Below, piece after piece: positions 45,764-56,891 of a DNA stretch of 64,000 nt (position 1 is its first letter; every line of letters begins with the position of its first letter). The DNA lies in NCBI GenBank assembly GCA_026724425.1, contig JAIUCV010000011.1:11925501-11989500 (forward strand), in the 5' to 3' direction. Below the pieces are notes generated by a model, which worked only from the letters and a program-made list of their open reading frames with translations, was not told the origin of the DNA and made no database searches. The stretch comes from Erythrophleum ivorense. Lineage: Eukaryota; Streptophyta; Magnoliopsida; Fabales; Fabaceae. The translations under genes were made by a program, and so were the position numbers.

Positions 45764-45965
45764 GCACCCGATATCCTAGTCTTACCTAGTTATTTTGAAG
45801 ATTTAACATGGATCAAACTAATCTGGATCGAGTCAACTAAGATCACAAGGACAGCAAGCTCTATCACCAAGTTTTAATGCAACTGCATTCCTAAGTCTTG
45901 AACTCAAGACCCTTGGTTAAGCTGATATGACCCCGAGCTAATCAAACCACACGCTTGGTGGTAAA
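45764..45965 (-). mobile_element. Possible tRNA-derived SINE
   Basis: On the minus strand TAGCTCGGGGTC (about 45940-45929) and GTCTTGAGTTCAAGAC (about 45912-45897) look like the A and B boxes of a tRNA-type Pol III promoter. They have near-normal spacing and are followed by an unrelated body of about 130 bp. No clear poly-A/T tail or target duplication was established, so it may be only a remnant. Confidence 0.4.
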
Positions 45966-46001
45966 TAGGGTATTTTCTTTAACATTCATTGTTGCATTCT
46001 A

Positions 46002-46304
46002 ATGACAAGCTTCAACCAGATAAAGGTAGCTGACTGCCGTATTCGCCTGTGCAGTGATCCCAGCATTTTCTACGGTAGTCTCTTCTTTTTTCATAGTTAT
46101 TATCTTATGGCAATGAAGTATAAGAAAGTGGATCAATATTGGAGACTGAACTATGAAGAAGGGATAAGTAGACTAAATGGAATAGCTACGGTTATATATA
46201 AGAAGTCAGCATCTAATATCGCTATTTGGAATAATGACATTTTTTGGGGACAAAAACGTAGGGAATTGAAGCAAAAGCGAATATTGAGGTGCCTTTGTTG
46301 TTAA
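46002..46304 (+). CDS. Open frame of 100 codons, unknown
   Basis: It begins MTSFNQIKVADCRIRLCSDP and ends in a basic, cysteine-containing tail. Composition is protein-like rather than low-complexity, but no family is recognised and no matching copy is seen in the window. It could be a single exon or chance. Confidence 0.2.
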   Translation: MTSFNQIKVADCRIRLCSDPSIFYGSLFFFHSYYLMAMKYKKVDQYWRLNYEEGISRLNGIATVIYKKSASNIAIWNNDIFWGQKRRELKQKRILRCLCC

Positions 46305-46610
46305 GGTTATTTAGACATTTGCTTTCATAATTTGATGTCAGAATAATATATTGTTAAAATGCTTACAATGTTAATGCTGCACAGCAGTGTTGCATTCAAT
46401 TACTTGTCTCTATGACGTGGATTTCATGAATGTTGATGAAATAAATGTTGTTAATTAGTTGGAAACGGGGAAATAGAGTATGTATATATATATATATATA
46501 TATTCATCTGAACAAAAAGAATTTAAATACCTTGTGCAATGCTAAAAGCTTTATATAGTTATATCAATATGTGAGTCCATCTAGATATGAAAATACCAAC
46601 AATAGAACGA

Positions 46611-46988
46611 TTAACTTTGTTCAAAGGGTTGGTTGAAAATTATAGTAACGATCCATAAAGATCCTAAAATGCCGATCATCAGGAGTGCTTCTTTGCCTTT
46701 ACTCATTAACTCATCGAATAAAATGGTAAATTCATTGAGTTGTTCTGGAAAGGCCTGCATTTGTAAAAAAGCAATTTTCATGCCATTGAGTACTTGTTCT
46801 GATCCTCCAAGAAATTTTGAAATAGTGTTATTGAACATTCTTGCTGTATTCAAATTGTGAATGGCACCACAAGAATCTTCTGAAAGAAGCACCTCCAACC
46901 CAACAGCGTGCAATTTAAGCCGAGTCATCTTGCAAGCTCTACATGCTCTTAGAGGAATCATTTTAGAACCTAAATCAAATGAATACAT
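46611..46988 (-). CDS. Unknown 125-residue protein (copy B, intact member of a three-copy family)
   Basis: The frame starts MYSFDLGSKMIPLRACRACK and is open for 125 codons. Residues about 4-30 are basic and cysteine-containing, the middle is amphipathic, and residues about 102-118 (LLMIGILGSLWIVTIIF) form a likely membrane segment close to the C-terminus. I do not recognise the family. Copies A (362-1310) and C (51290-51600) share the sequence but have stops, for example a stop straight after SKMIPL in copy C. Only copy B is open. This may reflect a real short gene or a last exon, with upstream exons on the high-coordinate side. It lies about 640 bp from the end of the stress protein gene, same strand. 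Confidence 0.4.
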   Translation of the reverse strand: MYSFDLGSKMIPLRACRACKMTRLKLHAVGLEVLLSEDSCGAIHNLNTARMFNNTISKFLGGSEQVLNGMKIAFLQMQAFPEQLNEFTILFDELMSKGKEALLMIGILGSLWIVTIIFNQPFEQS

Positions 46989-47631
46989 GCATGAGATTTA
47001 AACAAAAAGTTTCAAGAAAAACATGTATTCCCACCGAGCAAAAAGCCTTGCTTAGGGGCATGCATTCAGAGCTTACATTGTAAGGCACCTTGCTTAAGGC
47101 AAAAAAAGAGCCCATCCAATTCATGAATATTAAGGGGGCATTTGAAACCCCTTATTCCAATAAAGGAACAAACCTTATCAAATTTTTAATAAAAGATATT
47201 CACACTATCACACTCATCCGACATGCAACTTCAAAATTCACTTCTTAATCAATATAGCATTCAAGTTGGTCCTCTATGCACGGTTGTATTTTTTTAGTTA
47301 CTACTACCATGTAAGCATGTATTCTTAGAATGATATAAGTTCCATTCCCTTGTTATGTTTCAATTCCAATAAGATGACAAACAAAAATCAGAATCAAATG
47401 AAAGAACCTCATACTAGGTATATATAATCACAATCTCAATTACTAAATCAGTACTAAATTTATCCAAAATTTTAGCCCTGTCTAGGCGCCACCATCCACC
47501 AAAATTACTAGAATCAAAACCGAAGTCTACGTCAACAGAAGAAGCAAAACCCTTAACAAGTATCTGTCTCTTTGACAGCATAGCATGCCCTCTGCGCTCT
47601 CATTAAATGAGGATTCCAGCTATCTATCCAT

Positions 47632-48764
47632 TTATGTCCAAAATACAGGACACTGCCTCAACTCCATTCTACCTTGTAGCAATCCATTATATTCATCTAT
47701 AAAGAAACTCAAGAATACCCAGGAAAAGCACGTCAATTATGCCCCTCGAGGTATAGACCTTAAGCTTAAAATAATTATATACCCAATAACCAAAATTGGT
47801 CATTCCAAAACAAGATAAAACAGAGACAAAAACATACAAAAAGAGGGAAAAAAAAAGCGCATTTTCATCCAGGACCAGGATGGCTAAGCACTTGGGCAAT
47901 CAAAATAAAATGGCAACTTCATGCAACGGCATTTGTGCGTATAGAAATGCAAACAAAGTAAAATCCTGAACCTTTTTTACGTTGTTGTTCAATTGGCACC
48001 GTCTTGATCACTGCCTCGCCCTCTTCCTCCTCCTTCACTAACACTACGGCAGTACCATTGCTCCTGCCAACAATTCCATCATCCTTATCACGTGGATATC
48101 GAACCACCACGACTGGACAAACGCAATGATGCACACAGTAATCGCTGACGCTCTCTAGCCTTCCATCGCTGCCACGACGCATCGCACCGAACCCTCCATT
48201 ACCCATAATCACGGCACTCAGCCCCAGCCTCGCCACCTCCAAGCACAAACGCTCCCTCGTGTCATGATCCTTCACAGTATGGATCTTAAACGGAATCTGA
48301 GCATGCGTGAGCAGCTTAGCGAGATCAGCCGCCTTGGACGCTGTGAAAGCATCAAAATCATCCTCGAGCTTTCTCAGGGAGGGCTTAATGTTATTGACGT
48401 TGCTGACGGCATTTTCCTCAGAGTTGGGATTGCTGTTGATGGAAAAGTCAGTGTGAATCCAACCGGGACAAAACTGGTCAAACTTAGGGCTAACTTGGAA
48501 GACGACCACAACATCGCCACAGCGGAGGAAGTCCTTGACAGCCCAGTGAGCGGCGTAGGTACTCTCACAGGAGGGGTCAACTACGATGCCAATTTTGCGG
48601 AAAGCGCCAGCGGTGGAGGTGGAGGCGGAGACGGCGGGGTAGTGGTGGCGAGGGGAGGAAAGGTGGTGGATTTTGATTTGTGGGAGTTGAAGGTCGGAAT
48701 CGAGTGAAGGTTGCTGGTGCCGCCGCTCAATTATCGGATTTTTCGAGGGGCTCTTTCTTTCCAC
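47632..48764 (-). CDS. Universal stress protein, PHOS32/USP-A type (two exons inferred)
   Basis: Exon 1 (48764-47972, 264 codons plus one base) encodes a proline/serine/histidine-rich N-terminus (residues 1-55) and one USP domain (about 56-224). The domain starts KIGIVVDPSCESTYAAHWAV, carries the nucleotide-binding glycine motif MGNGGFGA (187-194), and ends SDYCVHHCVCPVVVVRYP, characteristic of plant PHOS32-like proteins. Such proteins bind ATP and are phosphorylated in stress and elicitor responses. An unspliced reading ends SIRTNAVA at 47919, which is unlike the family. A donor at 47971 (AAAAAAG|GTTCAGG) and acceptor at 47697 (TTTATAG|ATGAAT) would join a 65-base exon 2 (47696-47632, DEYNGLLQ…), giving 285 residues. 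The start fits family length; no upstream in-frame extension was needed. GC content is much higher than in the surroundings, as expected for a real exon. Antisense frames at 48264-48707 are shadows. Confidence 0.9.
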
Positions 48765-48810
48765 TGCTGGGGTGGTGGCAGAGAGACGGTGCGTGAATGA
48801 ACGAGCGAGG

Positions 48811-48830
48811 GTTTTTTATTAAAATATTTA
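48811..48830 (-). promoter_or_regulatory. Possible TATA region of the stress protein gene
   Basis: The minus strand reads TAAATATTTTAATAAAAAAC about 50-65 bases before the ATG, followed by a CT-rich leader. The placement is reasonable but no strict TATAAA is present. Confidence 0.3.
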
Positions 48831-48839
48831 GCTACAATT

Positions 48840-50017
48840 TTTTAAATTCGTTAAAGGCAGAACTTGATAATTTGCACTTTTTTTAAAATAAAATGAAAGA
48901 ATGTGAGATTACAAACATGATTGAAAAAATTGGATTCAATTTAGACCAATAAATTGATAAATCGGTTATGCTTTTGGTCTATTTGAAAATTAATTAGGCA
49001 AAAAAATTGAGCAAATATATTAAAAATTGTTAAAACTAAATAGTTTGATATTGAATTAATTCAAATTTAATTTTTTATTTAAATCAAAATTTTAATATTT
49101 TGTAATAAATATTTATGGTATTTATTGATCTCTACCGATCTAATTTATTTTATATATATAAAATCTGTGGCTCGCGTTGTCCATATTTATTATTCATATG
49201 CATTTATAGTATCATATTATCAGTGTAGTGTCGATGTATTATTTATTTATATATATTATTTATTCTTATTCATACATATTTTTTATTTTTCTGTGGGATC
49301 CACACTTTTCTTTCTTTCTTATTTTTTTCGTTGTGGGACCTTTTTTTTTTGTTTCCTTAGAATTTCTGGATGTGCAAGGATTTGTGTTGGTTTATTTAAA
49401 TTTATTATCATATATAAACAATTTATCTAATTTTTATATTTTTAAATGTTTATATTTATTTTAAATATTATTACAATATATATTTCATTATAAAATATTA
49501 TATATTTAAACTTCTATATATTATAGAAAATGATTTATTAAAATTTAATTACGATCAAATCATTAAACTATGAAATACTTCTGATCCCCAATTAATAACT
49601 AATCTAGTTTTAAAATATACCAAACACAAAAAGGATAGGGGAAAGGGAATTGTGTTTTTTTTTTTTGGGCGGGTGTTTGTTTTGGGCATTGGAGGAGAAA
49701 GAGTAGATCCTCTAAAGTTTTGTTCTCTAAATTTCTGTGAATTGCTTCACATACAAAAATTTTTGTCTTTCTTTAAATAAAAAATAAAAAAAATATGTTG
49801 ATAAAAGAAAAAGAGAGTTTGTGGAGGACTTCAGACAAACTCAGAGTTCAAAAGGAGAGGGGATATATATATATATTATATTTTTATATTATATAAATTA
49901 AATATAATATATAATATATTATTTATTTTTAATAATAATATTAAAATACAATAAATAATAATAAATTTATAACAGTCACATGTAACCCACGTAAATTCCT
50001 CTCCCCCTGACACCCAG
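48840..50017. other. AT-rich intergenic region
   Basis: No gene supported. Hydrophobic frames at 49125-49464 come from T-rich low-complexity DNA. (TA)n-like stretches lie at 49863-49920. 49915-49970 resembles 8020-8085. Confidence 0.4.
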
Positions 50018-50096
50018 TATATAAACAATTGCATCACACGGTAAAAGAGTGGACCATGGCAGCTATTGAAGGCACAAATCTTCCACAAAAGTGAGC
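50018..50096 (+). promoter_or_regulatory. Candidate promoter and first exon
   Basis: TATATAAAC at 50018-50026 is followed 30 bases later by ATG in a strong context (GACCATGGC, ATG at 50056). The frame encodes MAAIEGTNLPQ, and a donor-like AAAA|GTGAGC follows at 50091. The arrangement looks like the start of a spliced gene, but no second exon was recognised downstream, so it may be the remnant of a gene lost to rearrangement. Confidence 0.3.
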
Positions 50097-51160
50097 ATTA
50101 GCGTTTGACAAGGTTTTAGATTGTAATTGCAATGATCACAAGTCGAATTGTGATCACAAGTATGATACAATCTTAAATATTGAGGCTAGTTCCTTGTAAG
50201 CTATCAACTCACTGTGCTTGAGGAAGGCAGTGCCAAAACCTAGTAGAATTACATAAATGGTGAGTCCCTCATCTGTGGTTTTTTATCAATGGCTAATAAA
50301 GATCTTGCTAATATTGAGGCTATAGTGTAAAAAATACATTGGAGTTAATAGGGTCTACACTCTCAATCAATGGTTCAAGTTTCTCCTCACCGTGCATCAT
50401 CTTTAACTTGAGTAGTTCTAGGCTGATTCCATGGCCTGAAGATGCTCCAAGAAAATGTATGGATAGTTACATGTTTGTACTTTGCAAACTCACATGCTAG
50501 GTTGCAAAGTTTAGTAGAGCATACATAGCAAAGCATTTTGGAGTTATAATAACTTTAATTTTCCTACATAGAGAAAGCTTTTAATTTTCCATGAAATCTA
50601 GTTCTTAGCCAAAAAAATTCATTTTTACCTAGTGCATTACTAAGCATTAAGCTAAACCTTTGAAATATCACAGTCAACTTCAATATAGGAGAAACAAACT
50701 AAAAATAGTGTAAGAATAAAGGAAAAGATATCATCCCACTAAATTAACAAAAGCAACCTAAAAGTCTCACTCCTCTAATATGTTGTACATTAAGTTTTAA
50801 GTGCCTTCTTTGATTAATATAAGACTAGAGAAATAGCAAAGATGTCATGATGAAATTAAGAATGAAAGGAGTAAAATTTCAAGAAGATGCTTGCAGCTTC
50901 AACAGTTTGGGTTTGTCAATTTGCTTTGACTGTTGTAGTTGTCTCAGATCTTTTACGTTTTGTCCTTCTCTGCACTTCATTTGGGTTTTAGAAAGAAGTC
51001 AAAGGATGAAAAAGTTGGTCGGACATGGAGAAAAGTGCAAAACGTACATTTTGGGTTGTGTTAAAAAAAAAGATTTAGCTCTCTACAAGCACTTTTCACA
51101 ACACAACAGACATTCATATATAGCAACAATAAGCTATCAATATCAAAGTACCAATTGAAA
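50097..51160. other. Non-coding region
   Basis: No gene recognised. A 103-codon frame at 50847-51158 has no family resemblance and overlaps sequence that, from about 51100, is the 3' flank of gene copy C. Confidence 0.35.
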
Positions 51161-51169
51161 AGTATTGAT

Positions 51170-52227
51170 GCTATATACTAGTCAATGAGCAATTCACTTT
51201 TCTAATTTCCTTCATGTCCTGCATCATTTCTTCTACCAAAGTTATCAAAGAATTTTCTAGTAATCCATAAGGACCCTCAAATGGCAATCATCAGAAGTGC
51301 TTATTTGCCTGCCTTTGCTAATTAACTCATCGAATAAGATGGTAAATTCATTGACCTATTTCAAAAAGATCTTTATGTGCAAAAGACCAATTCCCACACC
51401 ACTAAGTATTTCTTCTGATCCTCCAAGAACTTTTGAAAGTGTTGTTGAACATTGTTGTTACATTCAAATTATGAACAATGCCACGAGAATCCTCTAAAAG
51501 AAGCACCTCCAATCTAACAACCTACAATTTAAGTTGAGTCAACTTGCAAGCTTCGCATGTTCATAGAGGAATCATCTTGGAATCTAGATCAAATGAATAC
51601 ATGCATGAGATTTAACCTAGATATATTAAGAAAAAACACGTATTCCCATCGAGCAAAAAGCCTTGCTTAAGAGCATGCACTCAAGGCTTATATTGTAAGG
51701 CACCTAGCTTAAGGAGCCCATCCAATTCATAAATGTTTAGGAGGCATTTGAAACCCCTTATTCCAATAAATGGACAATCATTATCAAATTTTTAATAAAA
51801 GACATTCATACTATCACTATGATTTACTCATCTGACACATAACTTCAAAATTCACATCTCAATCAATATAGCATCTAGGTTGATCCTCTATGTATCATTG
51901 TTTGTTTTTAGTTACTACTATTATGTAAGTATGTATTCTTAAAATGATATAAATTCCATTCCCTTGTGATGTTTCAATTCCAATAAGATGACAAACAGAT
52001 ATCAAAATCAAATAAAAAAACCTCATATTAGGTATATATTATCACAATCTCAATTACTAAATCAATACTAAATTTATCCAAAATTTTAGCCCTATCTAAG
52101 GGCCACCATTCACCAAGTTGCTAGAATCAAAACCAAAATTTACATCAACAAAATAAACAAAACCCTTGACAACTTTTTGTCTCCTTGAGAGCATAGCATA
52201 CCCCCTAAATTATCACTAAATGACATT
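51170..52227 (-). pseudogene. Copy C of the 125-codon gene and its upstream flank
   Basis: 51240-52227 aligns co-linearly with 46620-47625, covering the whole frame plus about 630 bp upstream of it, up to the end of the stress protein gene's exon 2. The coding part (51600-51290) has a stop soon after SKMIPL and several indels. After an inserted element (52228-52914) the similarity resumes at 52928 for a further short stretch. So the duplicated block includes the 3' edge of the stress protein gene region. Downstream (51100-51240) it also matches copy A. Confidence 0.65.
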
Positions 52228-52914
52228 ATTTTGAAAATCAGACTAGATCAACCTGTTCAATCGATTGGACCGAGAACCAATCCCTAGTCCAGTTGGCCCT
52301 CAAAATTGAAGGGTTTGAGAACCGGTTAAGAACCGAGAAAACCAATTAGGTCACTGGTTAAACCAGTGCTGTATTATTTAACAAAATTAGCCATACTACG
52401 GTTTGAACCCTAGTCTTCTTGGAATGTAAGAGGGTCACTATTATTGAGCTAAAATGCATATTTAGTTATAATATGTAATATTTAATATATAGCCTTTATT
52501 ATATTTTTATTTTAAAATAGCAAAATGAATAACAATTGATTCAAATTTTGACCATTAACCTGATGAATAATATATTTTCCATTGAATTGTTATTATTGTC
52601 TTGTTTATAATCCAAAATTTTAATATAATATAGGAGAATTAAAATTAAAATTCATATGATTTTTATTAAAATTATGCAAATAAATTTAAACAAATTAAAT
52701 ATTAAATATTATGTCATGTATGATTTATTTTTATGTACAATTAGTCATAACATATTTTAAAATTTATTAATATTTTTTTGTTATTATTTATTATCTTAAA
52801 TTTTTAATATATATATATTTATTTAATTATCACTGGTTTGACCATAGTTGAACCAATAAACTGTGAATCCGTAACTTCACCAGTTTAATGACCGGTCTGG
52901 TTTTAAAAATATTG
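52228..52914. mobile_element. MULE-like non-autonomous element (about 690 bp)
   Basis: The ends are inverted: TTTTGAAAATCAGACTAGATC at the left, and TTTTTAAAACCAGACCGGTC as the reverse complement of the right end. Flanks CTAAATGACATT (52216-52227) and CTAAATAAGCATT (52915-52927) are near-identical, a target duplication of about 9-12 bp as made by Mutator-type elements. The uninterrupted sequence is present in copy B (about 47607). Both ends carry several ACCGGTT/AACCAGT words. The interior is AT-rich with no coding region. Confidence 0.6.
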
Positions 52915-53103
52915 CTAAATAAGCATTCAAACTATCTATCTATTTAGTGAAACAATGCATTTTGAGGGAAATACGCAGACAAGTACAAGAAAATCTAGAT
53001 CGTTGATCGCACGTAATCTAAGCCATCCATTGAATGCCCCATAAACAGATTGGAATGCAGTGTGTTCCCTGTTCTTCTTCAAGGTCTCTCCCTTACAAAT
53101 TAA

Positions 53104-53212
53104 GGGTGTGTTTAGAAACCCGGTGGCAAACCATGTTTGTGTAGAAGCAACAATTTGTTGCTTTAAAGAAAATGTGGTTTTGGAGGTAGCCACCGATTTT
53201 CCAAACACGCAC
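53104..53212. mobile_element. Tourist-like MITE (109 bp) with TAA target duplication
   Basis: GGGTGTGTTTAGAAACCCGG at the left and GTGCGTGTTTGGAAAATCGG as the reverse complement of the right end form terminal inverted repeats of about 24 bp. TAA flanks both ends (53101-53103 and 53213-53215). Size, TIR start and 3-bp TAA duplication fit PIF/Harbinger-derived Tourist elements. Confidence 0.8.
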
Positions 53213-53355
53213 TAAATGTGGGAAAACCATTACTTTGGAGCATTAAACCAACGAGATGCCATTTTTGAGTGAGATGCCAGCTTTGCTTTCATTAACACAT
53301 CGGTGAGATTTGACTTTATCTTTAAGCTTGTGAAAAGGAAAGGTTGCCATTCATA

Positions 53356-56105
53356 TGACCAATATTATAATGACCCTAATTCTTAATTACCATAATTAAC
53401 TTAATAGCATGATTAGTAGTCACAAATTAGGGTCTAAAGTCATTATGATTAGTAAAAAAATAGGAGAAAATGGGAAAATTTTGGACCTTGAAATCATTAA
53501 GGTCATTAACTAAACAACCATAAATATTTGAGTGTACAAGTGAATCTAATTATCAATGACAAGCCTTGGATTCATTCATTCGTTAATTCCAACTCATAAA
53601 AACCTCCTACAAGTGTTTCTAAGTCATACCTTAGTATTATCATGGGAAAAACTAAGGTTTTTAGGCTAAAGGTAAGAATTTGGGAATCTTCGCCACGACT
53701 GGAAACTTTCTTACTACAGCTAAGTTGCTTTTAAGTTCAATCTTACAGATTGCCTCGGCAAGTTCTATACCTTAAAACCTATTGTAGCAAATTTCCTGCT
53801 TTGGGTCACAGTGGCTATACCTACACCGCAACGAAGCTAGTTATTGGAATGCTCATTCCTTGACTTCCTTAACCTGCATCGTGGCAAAGTTGCTCTCTGT
53901 TACCCCTTGGGTAACTTTTTGTTTTGTGCTGCAGTGAGATACCTTGCACAGTAGCTTTCTTGGCTGTGGCGTGACTCTCTCCTGCGCCTATACCTCCTAA
54001 ATTTTGTCTCATTCACTTCAATTATCCCTCTAAAGACACTTTAGGACTACTTTCCCTCAATTTTTGAGACCCTAATGACATTTATCTACTTGATTTACCT
54101 GACATATCTAACCTTACCAATTCAAGGCTTGGAAGTTGGTTTCTACTCCCAAACTCTCATGCATAAGCAAATTCCATGTGATAATAGCAAGTAACTAGAT
54201 TCATATGCAACTAATATTATAATTCAAATAGGAATTCCAATAAGGTACCATGTATTCACAGTCTAAGTCATCGTTTAAGTTAACACATGATTACATTTCC
54301 ATTTAATTAACCATAACTTAGCATCAATTAGGTTCCATATCAGATACATAAACATATACATCAAATACTAGATTGTATAAGGCTTAGCTTCCTATTAGAT
54401 ACATCATAAATTACCAAAATATAAAACTCCTATACTTGGCAATATGATTACATAATGATACTATATATGATAACAACAAAATTAGCATCTACCCTGAATC
54501 AACTCAGTTCACGTGTAGCTTCTAACACCAGACCTCAGCTTATGGATGTTCATCCACTTGCTTGCCCTTATCCTTACTCGAAAGACCTTCACTTGAAATA
54601 ATTAGCCCATGAAATGGGGTGAGATGCAAATCTTAATAACCAAGGCAAATTTTTCATTCATATATTCTAATTTAATTAACATTTATGCTTAAAATCATAT
54701 AAACATCAAAAAATATACCAGTCATATCAACAAATGAAATAATTAGGTTATCAGTGACTATTATCTCATACTAGTAATCATAATTCTACATATTAAAGGC
54801 CAATAACATTGGAAAAGGTCTGTCCATGGCACCAACTCCCCAATGAGCATAACCTGGGCTCAGTGCATATAAGGGTCTGATCATAACTTGGTACCCGATC
54901 AAAGCACATACATGAGTAGTAGTTGCACCATAGTTCCACTATGAACTTATAAGGTCCAATCACAACATACAAATAGCCAATCATTCATTATGCATTCAAA
55001 TCATTTGTATATAGTAGATATAGAATTAAAATAGACATATGTATGAAATTTAAGATGAACCCCAATTACCTCACTTATAGATGATTTATGGGGAATCAAC
55101 AATGCTACATCAGTCTATAAATACAAAATCAAACTAGTACCATTCCTATTAATCAATTATAGCAGTAACCTAATACCCAAATAACTAAATCACCAATAAC
55201 TACTTAAAAGACATTTATCCAGCCACTATAAGAACAAAATTTGAATTGAATGTTTCCTCCACCAGAGACTTCAAGATATCACTTTAAGTTATGGATATTT
55301 TTGTATAGAAATAGAGCCCATATCATTAGTCAGCTATTGGGTCTCTAACTAGTTGTAAATGCATCAAAATGAGAAGTTTATACTTATCCAATATTCCTCC
55401 TAGCCTCAACCTCTGAAAATCTTCCAAGAAAATACCAAACAACATATTTTAGATTTTGGGTGTGGTAAAAATGCTCTAAACGAAAAACTAATCCAATCAA
55501 ATTGAAGAGGAAGAGGAGGAGGTCAAGTTATATAACACTCACCTTGGTTAAATTTCAGTTTAGATAGGGGAAATGGGGCCAAAAAGGTGGTGAGAAACTT
55601 AGCCTTTAAAGGACCTCCGAATTTGCTTCTTGTGTTTCTTGTGTGTTTTGTTTTTATAGAATGAGGAGTGGCTAAATTGATTTTAGGATTTAAGTTAAGT
55701 CTTGAACTGACCCTAAGGCCTAATTTTAAGTGGATTTAGGTTTATGCTTTACTGGGCCATAGATGTCATGAGTAAGGCTATAGAATTTCTAGCATTTTAG
55801 CAAGGTTTTGGGCTTCTATTTACTAAACCAAATTAGGCCATTGCTAAGATGGTTTCTCTTGGGCAAAGTCTCACAATAAAGAGTTGGGTTTACACTTAAA
55901 ATTATTAGGCCTCCATTAGTCTTTAATCATGATCTACTTAAATTAATTATGAGTCTAAATTAAGTTCCAACACAATTGAATCTTAAACTTCATTAATTAT
56001 CTATTTCTCCATAAATTCATATTTACATAGCTTACCTAATTATTTTATAATAATTATTCTTAATTAGTCCAAATCTACGATTAATTCCTTATTTGGGGTA
56101 TTACA
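53356..56105 (-). mobile_element. Probable gypsy-type solo LTR, minus orientation
   Basis: On the minus strand it starts TGTAATACCCCAAATAAGG (56105 downward) and ends in or near TTGGTCA (53356) or AGGGTCA (53371). Composition and landmarks are like the other long LTRs of the window, for example a GGGTGAGATGC-like word near 54621 and a series of CTGCAGTGAG/CTGTGGCGTG words (53690-53990). No coding region. No target duplication could be matched (TCATA or TATAA versus AATGC), so the low-coordinate boundary is uncertain. Confidence 0.45.
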
Positions 56106-56880
56106 AATGCCATGGAGTTGAGTGTTTGTTTTTTCACTTATTTGTAAATGTTTATATATTCCAAAAAACTTATGAACAAAAAGAGTTGTTAGGTGAAAGA
56201 AGATAACAAAAGAAATGTCAATAGAGGATGATATTTTTTTGTCATTTAATTGCTTGTTGCCAATAGCCAATACAGAGTTGTTTTTTTCCTTTTGCTTGCA
56301 AATGTTTTCCTTGCTACCATATATTATTTATAGCTTTTCTTAAAAAAAGAAAAAGGAGATATGGATGAAGAGAATCAAGAATCTTTGTTCATTATCAAAC
56401 AATGTTTAAAACCATAAAGCAATGTTTAAAATTTAAAGACCAACTCTTCAATTTTATTAGGCACACTTAAGGCTGTTAATTGAAAGAAATATTTAAAATG
56501 ATATATGCTATCTCTTATTGGTGCCTGTATATTTTAACAATACTAAGGATATTTATGTTATGATATATCCTATATCTAGATTTTGCAAGTTATGTTATTA
56601 TTAGTCCTTATAGCTTAATGTAATGAGTTTTCATGTGTTACATATATATATATATATATATATCTTATTTTTTTTTCTTTTATGTCCCTTAATCTTTTTT
56701 TTCTTTTGCCCATGAATTTTGGTAAATAAATATCAAATGAATTTCTATTATGCAACTACCTATTTGTGCAAAATAATTAAATATTTCATATTATTAGTGC
56801 AAGGTAATAAAACATCTCATACTAATTAAACAATACTTATACTCATCTTTCACACTAATAATTTTTTTTTTTATGTTTCA
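56106..56880. other. AT-rich non-coding region
   Basis: No gene supported. (TA)n at 56641-56663. The short minus-strand frame at 56064-56270 spans the LTR edge and is chance. Confidence 0.4.
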
Positions 56881-56891
56881 AGAATCAATCT

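Noticed and set aside
48264..48707. 147-codon plus-strand frame opposite the stress protein gene
   Set aside because: Shadow of a GC-richer coding exon on the minus strand; glycine-rich low-complexity end, no family match.
53356..56105. Complete LTR retrotransposon
   Set aside because: No second LTR, primer site or coding region is visible, so only a probable solo LTR is claimed.
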